A stretch of DNA of 7,331 nucleotides from an uncultured Candidatus Melainabacteria bacterium (lineage in GTDB: Bacteria; Cyanobacteriota; Vampirovibrionia; Gastranaerophilales; Gastranaerophilaceae): assembly GCA_934675225.1 (NCBI GenBank), contig CAKUQA010000056.1, forward strand, positions 1-7,331, read 5' to 3'. A model generated the notes under the pieces. That model had not been told where the DNA came from, did no database searches, and saw only the letters and a program-made list of their open reading frames with translations. The translations under genes were made by a program, and so were the position numbers. Position 1 is the first letter of the stretch. Each line of letters opens with the position of its first letter. Shown piece by piece: positions 4,684 through 7,331 of the stretch.

Positions 4684-6031
4684 GTTGTTTTGCTTCTTTG
4701 GTGCGCTGTTTTTGTAGCTGTTTAAGTTCTTTGGCTTTTTGTTTCCAAAGTTCTGCTTCTTTTTTATTTTCTTGTTCTGCTTTTATCTCTTTATACTTTT
4801 CAATTGCCTCATTTCCAGAGGTTGAACTTTGAATTTTTTGTCTTAATACATAGTCTTTTTGAGCTTCTTTAAATTCTGCGTTCATTTCTTTTATTTTAGC
4901 TTTATAAGACTGTTCCAAAGCTTTCACTTCAGCTCTATCTTCTTTTTTCTTTTGTTTTTCTGTTACTTTTTCAACACGTTTTAGTTGTTGTTCTTCTTTT
5001 TCGGTAATAGAAGGCGGAACAACACCATCTTTTTCAATTTTATAACCATTCATACTTATTTGAACAGCAGCTGAATTATCCATTGAATACAAACGAGAAT
5101 TTTCTCCTTTAGCTGTAACAATCCAAGTTCCGAGATTAACGGGAGTGTTCCCTGTATATGCAAGAGCTCTGACAACAACCCAATTAGGATTATTTGCAGA
5201 AAAACCGAGAGGAATTATGTCCCAACGTTTATCATTTAAGTTTAATCCTTTTTTTTCTTTCCAATAATATGTAATTACATCTCTAACTTCTGTAAGACTA
5301 TAAGAATTGTTAACTGAAAAATCGTATACAATTGGGGTAGTTTTCCAAATGCCATCACGAGTATTACCTATTTTTTCCTTTACAAGGAGCTTAGTCCCGT
5401 CAGGTGTAAAATCCACAGGAGTTAATGTTCTAAATGTAAAGTCGTTATCATTTGTTTTTGTTGTTGATAAAATAGGTTCAGATAGTCTATGAATAGTATT
5501 GGCTGTTAATATTCTATCAAGATTAGATTTCGCTTCTTCCAGATTTATAACAAACAAATCACAGGCAGTAGAACCACTATTCGGGTAATAATAAATTGAA
5601 GGGTATACTAATTTTGTAAAGTCAGGTGAAACAATTCCCTGAGCATTTTGTTGCCACCTTTTGTATAAAGTGTCAGTAATCATAATTTCTGCACTTCCAG
5701 GAGGGTTATTGTATCTGACAATTTTATAATTTGGCTGAGGAACATAAATCATATCAGCAGGTGTTGGGATTTTAGGAACTTCAACTTTTATTGTCATTTT
5801 ATCTTTTGGTGCAGATAATTCTTCGTACTCTGCAACAGTCATGTATCCAGATGGTGTCCTATTTAATTTAGCTCGCTCAAACTTCTCTTTTTCACTCTTT
5901 TTGTTTACTTCATGAATATATTTTGCTTCTTGCTTAGTTTGATTTTTGTCAATAAAAGGAACCGGAATTTCGTCACCCCATTGAATATAAGCACAAAAAG
6001 CAGCTGCAATACCGAGCAGAGCGTATATCAT
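4673..6031 (-). CDS. Membrane-anchored beta-propeller-like protein with long C-terminal coiled coil
   Basis: A 452-residue protein of unknown specific function. Residues 2-16 (IYALLGIAAAFCAYI) form a hydrophobic N-terminal anchor or uncleaved signal. Residues 30-58 are charged and helical. Residues about 95-335 contain repeats like TolB/PD40 blades: VSPDFTKLVYPSIYY (134-148), DFTPDGTKLLVKEKIG (207-222) and LGFSANNPNWVVVRALAY (275-292). Residues 343-452 are almost wholly Lys/Glu/Gln/Ala and should form a long coiled coil. The start codon directly follows the response-regulator stop (TAAATG), with AAGGAAGG (6042-6049) 10 bases upstream, so translation is coupled. If the N-terminus is a signal anchor, both propeller and coiled coil lie outside the membrane. 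That would suit a sensor or scaffold partner of the kinase, but this is inference. The propeller call rests on blade-like motifs only. Confidence 0.7.
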   Translation of the reverse strand: MIYALLGIAAAFCAYIQWGDEIPVPFIDKNQTKQEAKYIHEVNKKSEKEKFERAKLNRTPSGYMTVAEYEELSAPKDKMTIKVEVPKIPTPADMIYVPQPNYKIVRYNNPPGSAEIMITDTLYKRWQQNAQGIVSPDFTKLVYPSIYYYPNSGSTACDLFVINLEEAKSNLDRILTANTIHRLSEPILSTTKTNDNDFTFRTLTPVDFTPDGTKLLVKEKIGNTRDGIWKTTPIVYDFSVNNSYSLTEVRDVITYYWKEKKGLNLNDKRWDIIPLGFSANNPNWVVVRALAYTGNTPVNLGTWIVTAKGENSRLYSMDNSAAVQISMNGYKIEKDGVVPPSITEKEEQQLKRVEKVTEKQKKKEDRAEVKALEQSYKAKIKEMNAEFKEAQKDYVLRQKIQSSTSGNEAIEKYKEIKAEQENKKEAELWKQKAKELKQLQKQRTKEAKQQAK

Positions 6032-6706
6032 TTATACCAAACCTTCCTTCATAGCCATTGATATAGCTTTAGAACGAGTATTTACATATAATTTTTGTAA
6101 GATACTGTGAACATGTGTTTTGGTTGTTGATATTGTAATAACAAGTTTTTCCGCAATTTGAGGATTAGTTAAGCCATCAACAATTAACGCCAAAACTTCC
6201 ATTTCTCTTTCAGTTAATCCGTATAAATTTTTGCCCAGCTTATAGTTTATTTCACCACGTTTTTCATTTGAAGAATCAGATTTTCTAATATTGGTAAGAA
6301 CTACTTTGGCAATAGCAGGATCAAGCCATCCTGCGCCTTCTGAGACAGCTAAAACAGCAGACACGGTTTGCTCAGATGTTGCTCCTTTGGTTATATAACC
6401 ATCTGCTCCGGCTTTGAAAGAATCAAAAATATCATCGTCATCTTCTCTTGATGTATACATCAAAACCTTTATTTTTGAATTTTGAGATTTAATTCTTTTG
6501 GTAGCCTCAATTCCATCAATTGTCGGCAAGCCAATATCCATAATTACTACATCAGGAATCAGGTCAAGAGCTTTTTCAACACCATCTTGTCCATCAGCAC
6601 ACATATCAATTACTTCTATTTTATCGTTGTTGCCTAAAACAACCGATAAGCCCATACGCGCCATATCATGATCTTCCACGATTAGAACTCTGACGTTTTT
6701 AGCCAT
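6032..6706 (-). CDS. NarL/FixJ-family response regulator (receiver + LuxR-type HTH)
   Basis: A 224-residue transcription factor. Receiver domain about 4-122: acidic pair E11/D12, phospho-acceptor D57 in VVIMDIGLP, T85/S86 in VLMYTSRE, and K107 in GYITKGA, all in place. A linker (about 125-160) leads to a LuxR-type DNA-binding domain (163-224) with LTEREMEVLALIVDGLTNPQIAEKL and a recognition helix around TTKTHVHSILQKL. Phosphorylation by the adjacent kinase should control DNA binding and dimerisation. The start at 6706 is preferred: it places the receiver domain at residue 4, has CAGG 6 bases upstream, and overlaps the kinase stop by 8 bases. The frame extends upstream to 6745, but that start would bury 39 more bases in the kinase gene and add a charged, non-family extension. 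Its target genes are not visible. Confidence 0.93.
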   Translation of the reverse strand: MAKNVRVLIVEDHDMARMGLSVVLGNNDKIEVIDMCADGQDGVEKALDLIPDVVIMDIGLPTIDGIEATKRIKSQNSKIKVLMYTSREDDDDIFDSFKAGADGYITKGATSEQTVSAVLAVSEGAGWLDPAIAKVVLTNIRKSDSSNEKRGEINYKLGKNLYGLTEREMEVLALIVDGLTNPQIAEKLVITISTTKTHVHSILQKLYVNTRSKAISMAMKEGLV

Positions 6707-7331
6707 TTGAAACCTGTCTTTCTTTAACTTTTCCATCCGTAACAACGTCTGTTAGCAAGAATGAAAATTCACTACCTTTATCTACTTTACTATCTACCCA
6801 AATTTTTCCGTTATGAGCTTCTATTATTTGTCTTGACAAATATAAACCTAAGCCGGTACCGGTTGAACGTTTTCTTGTAGTCCCTTGCGAAAATCTTTTA
6901 AACAAATTTGGAATATCTTTTTGAGGAATTCCGTTTCCATTATCAGTAACAGAAAATATAAAATCTCCGCTTTGAGCTTTTGCCAATATTTTGACAATTC
7001 CTCCTTTGCTTGTGTAATTTAATGCATTTCCGCAAAGATTTGTTATAACCCTTTTAATTTCTGCTCTATCAGCAGTTATATGAAGATTTTCCGCCAGTTC
7101 AAACGTTACAGAAAAATCAATATTTTTCTTTTCCGCTAACGGTTTTAATTCCGAGTAACATTGTTCTACTAAATCTTTTACAGGGAATGCGGTTTTGCAA
7201 AGAGTTAATTTGCCGCTTTCAAATCTATATACTTCTAATAGCGCATTCACAAGTCCGAGTAAATCTTCGTTACTTTGAAGCATGGTAGACAACAATACTT
7301 TCTGTTTGTTATCTAAATCTCCTATAGCACC
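6699..7331 (-). CDS. Sensor histidine kinase, C-terminal part (5' end outside window)
   Basis: The frame is open to the right edge; 210 residues of the C-terminus are visible. It begins inside the HisKA dimerisation helices, with the second helix ending NALLEVYRFESGKLTL; the phospho-acceptor histidine lies beyond the window. The HATPase_c domain is complete: N box TNLCGNALNYTSKGG (97-111 of the visible part), G1 VTDNGNGIP (128-136), F box LFKRFSQG (143-150), G2 GTGLGLYLS (158-166), and the family end GKIWVDSKVDKGSEFSFLL. It should autophosphorylate and pass phosphate to D57 of the response regulator, whose gene overlaps its stop by 8 bases. Sensor domain and membrane topology cannot be judged. 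Starts at 7295 (TTG) or 7283 (ATG) are internal, because homology continues upstream of both. Confidence 0.94.
   Translation of the reverse strand, partial: GAIGDLDNKQKVLLSTMLQSNEDLLGLVNALLEVYRFESGKLTLCKTAFPVKDLVEQCYSELKPLAEKKNIDFSVTFELAENLHITADRAEIKRVITNLCGNALNYTSKGGIVKILAKAQSGDFIFSVTDNGNGIPQKDIPNLFKRFSQGTTRKRSTGTGLGLYLSRQIIEAHNGKIWVDSKVDKGSEFSFLLTDVVTDGKVKERQVSNG

Noticed and set aside
5307..5492. Plus-strand open frame of 61 codons
   Set aside because: Antisense to the propeller gene, with no supporting signals.
6707..6745. Extended N-terminus for the response regulator
   Set aside because: It would add 13 charged residues ahead of the receiver domain and enlarge the overlap with the kinase gene; the start at 6706 fits the family.
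1..7331. Mobile elements, CRISPR repeats, tRNA or rRNA genes
   Set aside because: No transposase, integrase, regularly spaced repeats, cloverleaf or rRNA-like stretch was seen on either strand.

Overview
The window is AT-rich DNA with compact bacterial genes, standard stop codons and strong intrinsic terminators. Gene style suggests a low-GC, probably anaerobic, gut-type bacterium. A stand-alone AMIN-domain protein, a degenerate hybrid-cluster (Hcp-like) protein and small lineage-type proteins would suit Gastranaerophilales (Melainabacteria, non-photosynthetic Cyanobacteriota). That placement is inference; no rRNA or marker gene is present to confirm it. There is no mobile element, CRISPR array, tRNA or rRNA, and no gene-free stretch longer than about 190 bases.

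Layout. (1) 1-1308, minus strand: a CPYC glutaredoxin-like gene followed one base later by an Hcp-family gene that runs off the left edge. The visible part of the Hcp-like protein keeps the fold signature but has lost several iron-sulfur ligands. (2) 1421-2530, plus: a single-gene wecB (UDP-GlcNAc 2-epimerase), closed by a hairpin that also serves the convergent gene. (3) 2599-3234, minus: a secreted or membrane AMIN-domain protein, with a possible 12-codon leader ORF upstream. (4) 3425-3808, plus: a small protein with a striking Ser/Gly/Cys tail, its own promoter, Shine-Dalgarno and terminator. (5) 3890-4670, plus: a GIY-YIG (UPF0213/YhbQ-type) protein, then an unrecognised charged helical protein whose start codon ends a perfect inverted repeat. 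(6) 4673-7331, minus: a tightly coupled operon of histidine kinase (5' end outside the window), NarL-type response regulator, and a membrane-anchored beta-propeller/coiled-coil protein.

Three functional units emerge: a redox pair (glutaredoxin plus Hcp-like protein), cell-envelope functions (WecB, AMIN protein, propeller protein), and a two-component signalling operon whose third gene is probably its partner or output. The most unusual item is the Hcp-like protein: its reading frame is intact, yet the ligand positions expected for both metal clusters are substituted, which suggests an altered cofactor or a non-enzymatic role.
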